In this document: positions 43,383-54,897 of the stretch, in pieces
Position numbering within the stretch: position 1 is the first letter of the stretch
Layout of the letters: each line of letters begins with the position of its first letter
Source: Stropharia rugosoannulata
Lineage: Eukaryota > Basidiomycota > Agaricomycetes > Agaricales > Strophariaceae
Assembly: GCA_028532985.1 (NCBI GenBank)
Contig: JANCIK010000007.1
Span: 1-64,000 of the forward strand
DNA length: 64,000 nucleotides
Direction: 5' to 3'
Program-made: the position numbers and the translations under genes
The notes under the pieces: model-generated
The model's database searches: none
What the model saw: the letters and a program-made list of their open reading frames with translations, nothing else
What the model was told of the DNA's origin: nothing

Positions 43383-46300
43383 TTACATGTCCCATTCATC
43401 CCAAGCGCCCGCCTCCCCATTCGCACCAGCCCCGATGCCCAGCTCTTGCGTCTCCACAAGCTCTATGACGCACTCGCTCACTCCCTCCCGGTCGTCCTTC
43501 GTCCCCCGCATCACGACGAGCACAGGGTTGTCGACATCTTCGTACGGACCGGCATACAGCAGGCGGATGTCCTGCCCGCGGATCACCTGCGCAAGCGCAC
43601 CCGTCGTTATATTCCGGACTTCGATGAACTCGGGTGAAATAAGCAGTATATGACCGTTACGTGCGGCGTACGACGCGGCCTTCACCTCCCACTTGATGTA
43701 ACCGCTGTGCCGCACGGGGACTCCACGCTTGTCGATGTAGAAGCCGATTTCTGCCAGGGAAATCAATGATGGAAGGAACAAAGAAGAGGGGGTGCGTACC
43801 GTCGTATATCACGAGCAACTCCGTTGGATTTGCGCGTATGAAGCCGAGTGGTTTAAGACCCTCCAGACGTTCCTTAAGATAAGCCATCGGTTTATTATTG
43901 CTGATGTCCCGGAACTCTGGCACGACAGTGACTGAGGAATCCGCAATACTGAATATACACAACTTGTGAGCTTCGGGGAAATTATCTAACAAGTATACAC
44001 GACTAACCTCTTCGGGTCCAGTGTAATGATCCCAGTGCTTGTACATATTCCAATCGTTTTCGACAAGCTAGCGATCGCGTGAGCATCTTTAGGGATATAT
44101 CCAGGCTAGAGGATCCTAAGTAACATTTTTCGCATAAGCCAATGCTGAAACACTCACCTGCCCATATAGCCTAAAAACCGTTGCCTCCTTCCCGCTCACG
44201 CGCTTCGGGGTAAGGGTCACGTCAGCCGAGTCGACGGGCTCCAGAATTTGGAGGTTCAGTGAGGTCCCCATGCGGCGCTTCGACGAAACCACCACTACAT
44301 ACAACAAATTCAGGTCGTGTCATGAAAGCATATTTTTCAGCAAAAGGGCACTTACGCAGAGCACGTTTGTCGACGTGGACGTGCTTAAACAAAGTGACGT
44401 ATACGTCAGCCCCAACGACGCGCTCAACAGCTGCCTCCAGGGTACGCGAATCCATTTGGCTCCCGCCCACCCGGCGGACAACGGTATCAAGGGAATACGA
44501 TATAAGCGATGAGTCGACATGCACCACCAAACGATTGAACGTCTTGTCGCCAAGCGAAGTCAGAGCTGCCAGCCCAAGGATGTTTTTATAAGTTAAAATA
44601 CGAAGATACCCTGAATAAATGTGGGAGGGATCAGCATATTATATACATCTGGTGCGATATTCATGTTCACTCACTTTCGGAATTAGCTAAGCCAATGTAT
44701 ATTCCAGGACCACATCCGACAGCAAGGTATCTCTTCTTCGGCGATCCGTAACCTATGCACAGATACCGACTATGGGTAACACATTGGAACACGAAGTGAA
44801 AATACTCACTAAAGGGAACGGCGCATCTGATGTGCCCAGTAAGGGCCACTCCTGAATGCTGAGACGGGTCGCTTGACGGGGTGCGGAAAAACGCATCGGT
44901 GAGCGTCCGGGGATTAAACCACTATCCGTTCGACGCGCCGGTAAGATCCAAATTACAGATCATATCCAGCCCACGTACCATATTCGCCTCCTGACGCGCC
45001 TTATGCACGCCCATGGCGTCTACGAAAGCGTTGTACCACTTCTTCCGCTGCGCCTCGCTATTGACATAGAGTGTGTACCGCCGTGTCGCCCTATTCCCAG
45101 CGTGATACACGGTGAAGGGGAATATCTGGACGTGATGACTCCGGAACGAATCCGTTTTCTCTCGACGGGACTCTGGTGGAGAGTTGAAAGATCCGAGGCG
45201 AAGGAATGAAAGTGGCATGGGCTATTGGTACATGTTAAGGATTGGGATCGTCACCCGGATCGAGGTACGCACGCGGGACATTAGGAGGCGCTTGATTGTG
45301 CCATTAGGCCTTTTCTCCTCCCGGGTAAGGATAACTAAGGGAAGATCAACACTAGGATTGAAGTAGATAGGAAAGAACTCTTACAATAATTGTCTAACAG
45401 AGCGGCTGCTAGATCCAACCACTTCTCTGAGAAACCCGTCTCTGTACGCCCACGACGCGCAACAGGTCCCGTATACACCAGCGAACGACTTTCGTTGTAC
45501 AGGTCCATGTCCTAGGGTACCCACATGTAAGCATATTCTATGACGGAAAAGAAAAGAATGCAATTTACGATTATTTCGCCCTTCTGGAATACGAGACTTT
45601 CACATAGATTCCAAAACTTGACTTTGCCTTCAGCAGCTTCGATACCGGGCTGCGTGCTCTTCACACAGTCGTTCAGTATAGAAAGGATTATGGGGAGAGT
45701 CTCGAGATCGGGGTGCTGGTACTCGGTATCGGTGAGCTTCAGGATTTGTTGTACGAGGAGAATGAGCCGGGGTAGGCGAGTTACTGGGCGCGAGAGGAAC
45801 GTTATGAGGTCACGCTTCCGAATGCGGGGGTCCTCCGCGACGGAATGAATGAATACCTCGTAGGAACGATTCGATTTAAGTTGTTGTCGGTGATGGGACT
45901 CTGCAAGTGGGTAATGCTTGATGTATATTTCGTATGTAGAGCGGAAATCGGACTTGATTGTCGCTGGAAGATATGTAAGATGCCTCGGAATACATGTAGT
46001 GGCTGGGTACCTACCATCGAGTAAAACGTCGGCGATTGATTGAACTAGGGGATGCTGCTCGCGCTGGCGCTCAAAGAGGGCTTTAAGAAGGCGTTTATGC
46101 TGCAAAGTTATTTCTTTCAAGTTACCAAATACTTCGTTAACGAATGTCGATAACCGTGAACTGCGCATGATGGGGGGGTCGGAGTTACGAAGGCCTTGAA
46201 TAAAAACCTAGCCCCTGATCAATAAAGACGAACGGTGTAGAACTGAAATGCTTACATCCTGCACCGCTTCCAGGTCAGCGACGTATTCCAGTTCGGATTT

Positions 46301-47051
46301 TATGACCTCGAATATAACCGACTGGCGCTGCACCTCTTGCTTTCCCAAAGCCTCCTGAGCCTCCGGTGGAACGAGACGATGCCATTCGCGGTCGTTTTCA
46401 GACAGTTCGGCTGCTTGAAAGCGGCGCAGACCTTCCTCCGAAGTTAAACTGGACGCTAGCGATGGTCAGTGAAACAAGCATGGATCAAGGAACAAAGATA
46501 TACACACGAAAGGTCCGCAAGTTTCTGGAGCTCTCCGTCGTAATCCTGTACAGGTGTACTCTACAATGAGAAAATGAGTGAAGTTTATGAAAAGCCTAAG
46601 CAGTATGTACCTCTCCTGAGTGGAAATCGTCGGTCTGTGCATGATAGGACGATGCAAACGAGACCACAGATGGGTTATGTGGCTTATGCCTCGAACCATG
46701 ACTGCCGTCGTCGCTCCGGCTATACTGGTGGCGCACCCGAGGCGTCGCAAGGTCCTGTTGTCCATACATCATAGGTTGAGGAAAGGAAGTCGTTTGCTGG
46801 CCATTGAAAGACGATCGTAGTTGTTCAGCGCGCATGCTTCCGCTGGAGTCATTAAACGATTGTACTCGTGGTCGAGGGGGTAGGGGAGGCGAGGTACCAG
46901 TGACAGCGTCCCATGGATTATGCATGGGCGCAGCGTCGTACGCGGGCGGCGTCACTTCGAATCTGTAATCACCGTTCGGTATTGCTGGCTGCTGGGCGCC
47001 GGGAGGTAGGCGTGGCACGGCTGCTGCGGGTGTGCGTAGGTTTCCATACAT
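43383..47051 (-). CDS. Rho1-type guanine nucleotide exchange factor, DH-PH-CNH (ROM/TUS1 family)
   Basis: Fungal ROM1/ROM2/TUS1 proteins activate Rho1 for cell-wall integrity signalling at the plasma membrane. The first exon (47051 to about 46610) encodes a Pro/Ser-rich N-terminus. A SEENDREWHRLVPPE-like region follows, then the DH domain (QSVIFEVIKSELEYVADLEA, FVNEVFGNLKEITLQHKRL, FLSRPVTRLPRLILLVQQIL). The PH domain contains HVQIFPFTVYHAGN and SEAQRKKWYNAFVDAM. The CNH domain occupies the end (VTVVPEFRDI, FIRANPTELLVIYD, LVVMRGTKDD), closing EWDM at 43383. Roughly ten short introns separate the exons. No DEP domain is visible in this N-terminus. All conserved blocks are open, so the gene looks functional, unlike the DH gene at 31-34 kb. 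Confidence 0.85.
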
Positions 47052-48530
47052 GTAAGTGGAGGTAGAGATGCAAAAAGCCAGTTGGGAGTCGGGACGACGG
47101 ATCTCGGTCGTTACCCCTCGCCAATCACCATGATCTCATTCTCCATATGTTTGCGCCCTGTTTATGTCTTTGTTTGCGTAGATTTGACAAGATGCCGGCG
47201 GCAACGGCCGATCTGATCATTACCCCAGCTTCCCCTAATCTGATTCGTTATAAAGATTGGTCTTTCCGCAGCCAACGTTCATCGATACCGCGAAAGAGTA
47301 ATCAGGGTTTGCAATTTGAACAGGGTCAGGGCTTAAATATTAAACGCAGAGCCCCCGCAGTGTGTTTCCCAGGGAAATGCAAAGGTTTTTAGCAAGTACC
47401 ACGCCGCTTTACCTCTCGATATATTTGCATTCAATATGAAAACACCTGGCTATCGGAAGATAAGCACAGACCAATACCCGTCGCTACAACTCTTCAAGAA
47501 GACGAGCGCCCACAGCAATTTTGCCTCTGCGTAAGGATGCTAACAGACTATCATCATCCAGATATGACGCCCGCAATGGTTAAGCGCAAAAGCCAGCTCC
47601 CTATTTTATTCCAGTCATATGCAATTCCTCATTTTTAGATACTACCTACGAGCACTACGAACATTAACAGGGAGGTACCTACACTTCTAATAAGTATATA
47701 TTAATCACCATACATTTTCATACCCATACCAGAGGAGTAAAAACGTTAAGCGCTGCGCCAAAGCCTGCATTGGATCCCAGAGGTGACTTATGTCCGTTTG
47801 GTGGATTTGGGTACAGGTCAGAGATTGATGTGGTGCAGAAAAAACCCCATTCTTTATCAAATACGTTACACAGCCTATTCCGTGCTGGTATAGCTTAGGG
47901 ATAGCTGACTCTTTGACTGGAACGTTGTCTGTTGTATACATTAGTACTTCATGCTGACTTGTATGTTTCATCAACTTCTCCCGATGTCAGCACATTGGAC
48001 AAGCCTGAAGACTATTTTGTGCGTCTGTCCAGCCGGTCCCTCGGCAGTAGCGTCCATGCAGAAGGTGTCATTTGACGTGAATGGAAAGATATGTGAAGTA
48101 TCTCACCCTGTAACATACTGATCGGATAATAAAAGTGTAAAATTGTGTTTGTGTGTGTGGGTGCGAGCGACGACTTGTGTGGTCGTCTTGAGGGAGTATG
48201 TTCAAAGAATGAAGAGATTAAAATAAAAGAATGACTGTATATCTGTGCGAGCTCCGGCTGAATGTGAATGAAAGTGGGTGGTAAATTAACTGCCTACATA
48301 CAATGTACATACCGTCTTTAAATACTGCAGAAATAGTTTAGTGATTAATTAAAGTTTAAATTTCTCGCAAGGAAGAACCGAGGCAGTGTGTAGATCCGAG
48401 AAACCTCTGAGGGCGAATGTATTGACCGTAGAAGATACCAAACGGGTGTTTTCCATGCATAGCCGTTTTGCGTTCCTTACAAAAGTACTTTCTATAAGAT
48501 TCTCATGAATATCACCGCAGTACTATGATC
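47052..48530. other. Intergenic, no gene recognised
   Basis: AT-rich sequence; the frames at 47147-47392 and 47705-47974 have no family features. The first few hundred bases probably hold the RhoGEF promoter. Confidence 0.5.
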
Positions 48531-49443
48531 AATACTACTCTCAAGGGCCAGCTGTGGCAGCCATCCGTCGGCCCATCAGGTAGCGGCGCGGCATACCTGA
48601 ACGAACTTCAACTAGAATAAGATCGCGGTGATTTCTTATATCTGCCATGCCTGTTAGAAGTACATTGCTGCTCATCGACATGCGAAAATGCTGACTCTTC
48701 GTTCAAAGGTGAATGAAGGAATAACATTCCGCACTATCGTTTTTGGCCTTCCCCTTTTTTGTGATGCTCAAAATCAAGCATTTATAGCATTTTTCGGCTA
48801 TCTTGTCATCGATAACAGCATCTTGACAAATGATGTTTTCAATAAATGTACATCTTTATTCCCAGTGAATGACGCTAATATTGGTGCTCCATTCCAATAC
48901 GGGAGATTTTCTCGTCGACAGGGCGGAAGCATGGTACACGGATCACATGCGTCGTCGCTCCATCCCACGTTTGCCTAGTATTTCCGAGAATTTGTTCCAG
49001 GAAAAAGTGTAAAGCTAGGAGGTGGGTATTTCCGTTGAGTTTGTGAATGTTATACGTAGTCCTTAACAGTATGGCGTCTGAGGTCTCATTGTTATTTGGC
49101 CCAATACCACTAGTAGCGGCTGTAGAGATAGCTGTTGCTACATAGATGAGAGACTTCTACGTTATAAATCCTGGACGTATGTTCTTGTTCCATGATTAGA
49201 CCAGCTACCCCTGACAGTACGGCTGCTAAGCTTAATTGACCGCGTTCAATAAAAAATCGGAGGCAATCGCCTCAAGTCATGCAGCTTCTGAGTACTTCTG
49301 TCAAGATGATTCCGGACAGTGAGTAAATTCTGGCATGTATTGCGGATGTGATCAAGTCTGATAGAACACGCACAAGGCTTTTACACAATATCAGTTAATT
49401 TTATAAACACGAAGTCATCACTGAGTTCCAGAAGCAGGTGTAG
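48531..49443 (+). pseudogene. Carboxylesterase, 3' half only, decayed
   Basis: The segment parallels the 3' half of the carboxylesterase copy 2.5 kb downstream: TLKGQLWQPSVG matches TLNRELWQPAVG, and VNEGITFRTIVFGLPL matches its VNEGTMFSTTLLGLGL. A TAA follows early (YLNELQLE*), other frames are interrupted and the 5' half is absent. It ends with EFQKQV and TAG like its partner. It is probably the remains of a tandem duplicate. Confidence 0.65.
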
Positions 49444-50095
49444 ACTTAATAGAGACTGCAAGTTCCTCTTTGTTAATATTTTGTATGTGCAAGCCCTTTC
49501 TTCCACATGAAAGACACACATGCTCCGAGCTCTTAGACCTCTCTAGGTACACGTAAGATACGTGAGAATATGGATGAAGACTCGTATGATTAATTACCAT
49601 TATTAAGAGTTTCTATTTTATTCGAACTGCCCAAGAACTGTCAATGTCATAACTATTTTAACGTGCCTGAAATAAGGCGGAAAAATAAGCCAAACATTTT
49701 ATATTCTAATATGAAATTATATCCCTTTAATCACTTATCATTTGACACTCCACCAGCATCGTCCGTCCACCTCCGAGTTGTAGCTATTGTTCTCATGCAC
49801 GGCTTACTGACAATACTAGTATTCGCATAATCAACTATTGTCATTGTGCACGGCGCTCAATGTGGCACTCATAGCGATTATACATATGTCCGGCTGGGTA
49901 GATCTGATGGACGTGCCTTAAATTCCTACGTAGTTATCTCAGTTAGAAGCACATCGTGTGACTCTAAAGTAATTACGAGACTCCTCATCTTTTCGGCCAA
50001 TATTAAACGCCTCATGTACCAGCACATCCAGAAGAACTTTGAGGAGAAATGTATATATACGAGACTTTACTTTACATTCGGGCTCAAGAACTCAA

Positions 50096-51930
50096 ATGCG
50101 GTACTCATTACTACTCTCTGTGTATACGGGTCTTCTAGTCTGGATTGCGAAGCCCGTCATTGGGGACTCAGCGCTTCCAGGTTTTGTCGATGTCACCCTA
50201 CCTTTCGGTACATTCCGCGGTATCTCATCGCCCGGCATTGACAAGTTCCTTTTTATACTCTAGAAACTACAGGTTGAACACCTTCGGTTTTGTATGATTC
50301 CTCTTTATTTTACCTAGAGAGTCTTACAGATAAAGTGATCTAGTTGGCAAGTGCAACAATGCCGCCTGAGGATCTCAATGCTGGTATCCTAGACCAGCGT
50401 GTTGCGCTACAATTTCTTCAGGCAAACATTGCAGCATTTGGTGGAGATCCCACAAAGGCAAGTGCACTACATGCCTTCATGATACCAGTACAGCGAATAA
50501 CCTACTACTAGATTACAATCTGGGGTCAAGTGAGTAAAGACAGCCTAATATATCTGAACCCTCTTCCTTATCTGATATTTTAGTCGGCCGGCGGGGGAAG
50601 CGTTCAAGCTCACATGATCTACCCTGACAGTGAGAACCTCTTCCGCGCTGGAATTGGTGATTCAGCCACTGGACCATTGTTAGCCATAATTTTCATACAT
50701 ACAAAGTACTTGGTTAACGTTTGTTCTAGCAAGACATCCCCGGATGTGGCAGTGTCTTTGACGAACCTGGAAAACCATTCACTCGTCTGCTTGAGGCCAC
50801 CAATTGTTCGGCTGGATCAGCTGCGGTTTCTTGTCTACAGGCAATTCCTTTTGACGTATGTATCCAATTTATGCTAGAATTTCCTACGAATATACACAGC
50901 TGATGTGCGCACGTATTCATATCTGCAGACACTTTTAAATATCAGTAATACGTTGGTGGTGGGTACTTTGAATCGTGAGCTCTGGCAGCCCGCTGTAGGT
51001 GCCAACGGAAGCTTTGCTACGGAGAGAGCTTCGGCAAGAATAAACCGAGGGGGCTTCTTAAGCTTGCCGTATATGGGTGGAACCAATGTCTGCATATTCT
51101 CCCAAAATATGGATCTATTGAGTAATCTGATGTTGTCACTATAGGTGAACGAGGGTACGATGTTCAGTACCACTTTACTGGGATTAGGCCTATCTGGTGA
51201 TGCGGAGACACAAGCATTCATCAACTTCATGGACCATACTGTCATCGACAATAGTACATTTACCAGCGACGTCATTAATACGTTTGTGAATTTCTTCCCT
51301 GCAAACGACTCAAGTCTGGGTGCTCCGTTCAATATTGGAGACTCTCTCTTTGACAGGGCAGCAGCCTGGTATACTGATCAAATGTTCCTGTCCGCGCGAA
51401 GGGACTTCTTCCAGCAAGGGTCCTCCCTTCAGCCAATGTTTGCATACTATTTCAGAGAGTTCGTCGCTGGAAACAACGTAGAGTTAGGAGGTGCGTGTTT
51501 CCTGTTCATCGCAAACTCTTACATATAATATAACGCGACGATCTAGTTGCTCACCAAGCTGAGCTACAGCTAATATTTGGCTCACCACCTCTCCCGGACA
51601 ACGAGCAGGGTCTTGCGATCCAGATGAGGGACTTTTATATCAATTTTGTTACTGATCTCAACCCCAGTGGGCGTGAGTGGACGCTTTACTTAGTTAAAGA
51701 GATACATTATTGACACTAGATCATAAGCGGAATGGACGGCATATAACAATGAATCTCCTCAAGTTATGCAACTGCTTAATAACTCTGTCATGATGATACC
51801 TGACGGTCAGTAGTCCCGCGTGTATTCTTTATAGACTTTGATTGAAAGTTGGAGTTGGAGCAGACTTCGACGTCCCCCAAACTAACTTTTCAAATACTTT
51901 GGAGGTTCTGGCAGAGTTCCAGAAGTGAGG
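50096..51930 (+). pseudogene. Type-B carboxylesterase/lipase with an internal deletion
   Basis: Starts with a signal peptide (MRYSLLLSVYTGLLVWI) and the mature N-terminus FVDVTLPFGTFRGISSPGID. The next recognisable piece is NYRLNTFGF and then LNAGILDQRVALQFLQ, so about 100 residues that should carry the oxyanion-hole HGGG are missing. The nucleophile motif is intact across an intron (GQ-SAGGGSV). Later exons hold TRLLEATNCSAGSAAV, NEGTMFSTTLLGLG and the His region HQAELQLIFGSPP, ending EFQK at about 51930. One intron has a GC donor. The deletion and lost splice links suggest an inactive gene. The family hydrolyses esters and would be secreted. Confidence 0.7.
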
Positions 51931-53026
51931 AAGGATACAGGCTGAATTTTTTTTTGGAAGTATCATATTCTTTGGTTTTTCTTCGTGTATGTGAACTTGA
52001 GACTGTAGTCTAACGTGCAACTACCGCTGTGCAATATTATCCCACGGTAATTAAAGATATAAAAATAAACTGCTTGAGAAGGAGCCGCACTGCCGCAGTG
52101 CCAGATGCAAATTTCTTTTACTTTCAATTAGAGCTCAGAGTCGGGATAAATACTTGAAATTATGCTACCAACTCAATTGAATATTTTAAAATTAATTAAT
52201 GTCCAAATGTTGCACACCTTCGTCGTAGCAAGCGGGGCGACATCAACATTCAATGCAACGCTTCTCCATTATGGGGGGATTTGAGGGGCATGACTTGGCA
52301 TGGCAGAGCGTGAACAATGCGCATTTCATATCCAACAAAGGTTTAGTCCTAGTAACGACGATTTTTCTTAACTCACCGTTGAAAGTGACTCAGAATGACA
52401 CTCACGGAAAGGTCTGAATTGAGTCTCATTACACGCTTTCTCTTACTACCGCCACTACCTCTTATAAAGTCAAGACGGTTCTGCCAACCAAGTTTCTGCG
52501 CAGCCAATGGTTCCAACATCCAAGTCGAAGGTGATCTTCCCTAGCATACCAGCTTATGGGCGGGTGCCGATGCGGAAAAGGTAACACGATGAACTATTAT
52601 TGTTACAACAGCAGTAAGTATGAATTAAATTCAAACCTTGCGTGATTTCATGATAATATAACTACTATAGCTAGAGCTTTGAGGTTTTATATGACATGCT
52701 CAACCGGTCAAGCATTGACTGTATGTAGTAAAGAAAACGCCTTAACTAAATGTCATTGAAATTGTTTGCGTTCCACCGAAAACTCGCTGTTCAAGCAAAG
52801 AAGGTACCGAGTAGTGCTGTGATGGGCTTGCATACAGAAGATAACCAATCTGCTAACGGTGGCATAGTTTCGAGGCGGAACAGAAGTGCGGAAGATATGC
52901 GGCGCACTTGGTTGCGCCCGGGGGTGCGCATGCGCCCAAGTCGCCAAAAGAGGAAAAACGTGACGCATACCGCGTAGTGGTTGTGGCTGTACCTAAACAT
53001 TCCTTGCCCATTACCACCACAACAAT
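51931..53026. other. Intergenic, no gene recognised
   Basis: Low-complexity AT-rich sequence, then the presumed promoter of the ATG18 gene. The short frames have no support. Confidence 0.5.
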
Positions 53027-54599
53027 ATGGTCGAAAAGACGAATTCAAACATGCTATTCGCCAACTTCAACCAAGATTTTTCGTGAGTACTCACTTTCCG
53101 CCACTTCTCTCTCCTCAACTGACTCGAATTTAGGTGTATCTCGGTGGGGACACGGAAAGGGTACAGTGTTACCAACTGCGATCCATTCGGGCGAGTGTAC
53201 ACTATGAGTAAGGTCCAGAGATACCTATAGGCATTGTATCCTGAAGTATCAATGCGGACAGACGACGGAGCCCGAGGAATCGTTGAAATGCTGTTCTGCA
53301 CGTCGTTAATCGTGCTCGTGGGCGCGGCGGACCAGCCGCAGTCGAGTCCGCGGAAGCTCCAGATTGTGAACACCAAGGTACGTTCCTAACCATCGCGGAC
53401 GATATATGCCAGACGGCGAACTGACTTACAGACGGTTTGAAGCGCCAATCCATGATCTGCGAGCTGCTCTTCCCATCCTCCATCCTCGCCGTCAAGCTCA
53501 ACCGAAAATCCCTCGTCATTGTGCTCGAGATGGAGATATACATATACGACATATCAAACATGCGCCTCCTTCATGTCATAGAAACCACGGCGAACCCAGA
53601 AGGTAAGTGGTTATATTCTCAGTAGCAAGGGCAGTCAGAGAACTCGTGTTAGCGATCTGCGCGCTGTCGCCCTCGGCGGACAGCTCCTATCTCGCCTACC
53701 CGTCTCCAGTACCCTCGCCGACCTCGCAACTGTCTACAACAGCATCCACATCCACCGCAACGGCTGCACCCAACCAGTCCGGCGATGTTCTTCTATTCTC
53801 CACCCGATCACTGACCGTAGCCAACGTCATCCAGGCTCACAAGGCCCCGCTCGCTTTCCTAGCAATCAACTCAACCGGCACTCTACTAGCGACATCCTCC
53901 GAGAAGGGCACCGTCATCCGCGTATGGAGTATTCCCGGAGCAGAGAAGCTGTACCAGTTCCGGCGGGGCACTCGGGAGACCAGAATATATTCCATGAACT
54001 TCAACCTCGTTAGCACGCTGCTGGCCGTGAGTTCGGCACACGACACTGTCCACATATTCAAGCTCGGCAGCACCAGTAATAAATTGACGCCGTCGGTCGA
54101 GGGGCCTGCAAGTCCACCAGAATCGGTAGATGGGGCGAGTCAGGACCTGGCGGGGGGATACGAAGCGTTTATCGAGAAGAAGAAGAGCAGCAGCGTGTCG
54201 TCGAGTCTCAGGCGTAAGTCCATGCAGATGACGAAGAGCTTCACGCACTCGATGGGGGGATATCTACCGAACACCTTGACGGAGATGTGGGAGCCATCGC
54301 GCGACTTTGCTTTCCTGCGCCTGCCTACCAGTGGTGCCCGAAGCATTGTCGCCTTGTCTGGGTATGTTTCGGTTTTTCATTCATGGATAGCAACTTACAT
54401 AATTTAGGACAATGCCCCACGTCATGGTACTTTCGTCCGAGGGCTACTTTTACTTGTATAGTATAGATTTAGAGAAGGGCGGGGAATGTACGTTAATGAA
54501 GCAGTACAAGTACGTTTTCTTCTGTGCATCCAGCTTCTCCTACTTACGCTCTATAGCCTGCTCGATTCGGCAGACGAGGCAACGGGTCTAGCTGATTGA
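53027..54599 (+). CDS. ATG18: ATG18-type PROPPIN (autophagy, PI3P/PI(3,5)P2-binding beta-propeller)
   Basis: PROPPINs bind phosphoinositides on autophagosomal and vacuolar membranes. The start [19 protein letters not shown] is followed after an intron by [19 protein letters not shown]. Then come [42 protein letters not shown] and [18 protein letters not shown]. The diagnostic lipid-binding FRRG is in [15 protein letters not shown], preceded by [16 protein letters not shown] disordered loop ([20 protein letters not shown]) lies in blade 6, then [18 protein letters not shown]. The last exons encode [15 protein letters not shown] and end [13 protein letters not shown] at 54599. At least five short introns are present. 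The gene appears intact; another PROPPIN paralogue cannot be fully excluded. Confidence 0.9.
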
Positions 54600-54897
54600 T
54601 TCTGCGGAGTTCGGAGAGGCGCCTACTCATGAAGGGCGATTGTATCACCATTTACTCAACGCGGACGTATTCCACAATTTATTGCTTCATTATTGTCAGC
54701 GGTCATTTGGATGGATATGACGTGCAGACGACAGGATTTGAAGACGTTTACCGTACCGTTGCCTGAACTAGCATGTTCGCGTAGTAGTTAATACATATTT
54801 GTTGACGAGTCAGCCCCGGGACTGTGTCGGCTAATTGGAACTTGTCCCCATCCCCCATGGTGTTTATGACTCCCAACGCCGACACCCATCGAGTCAT

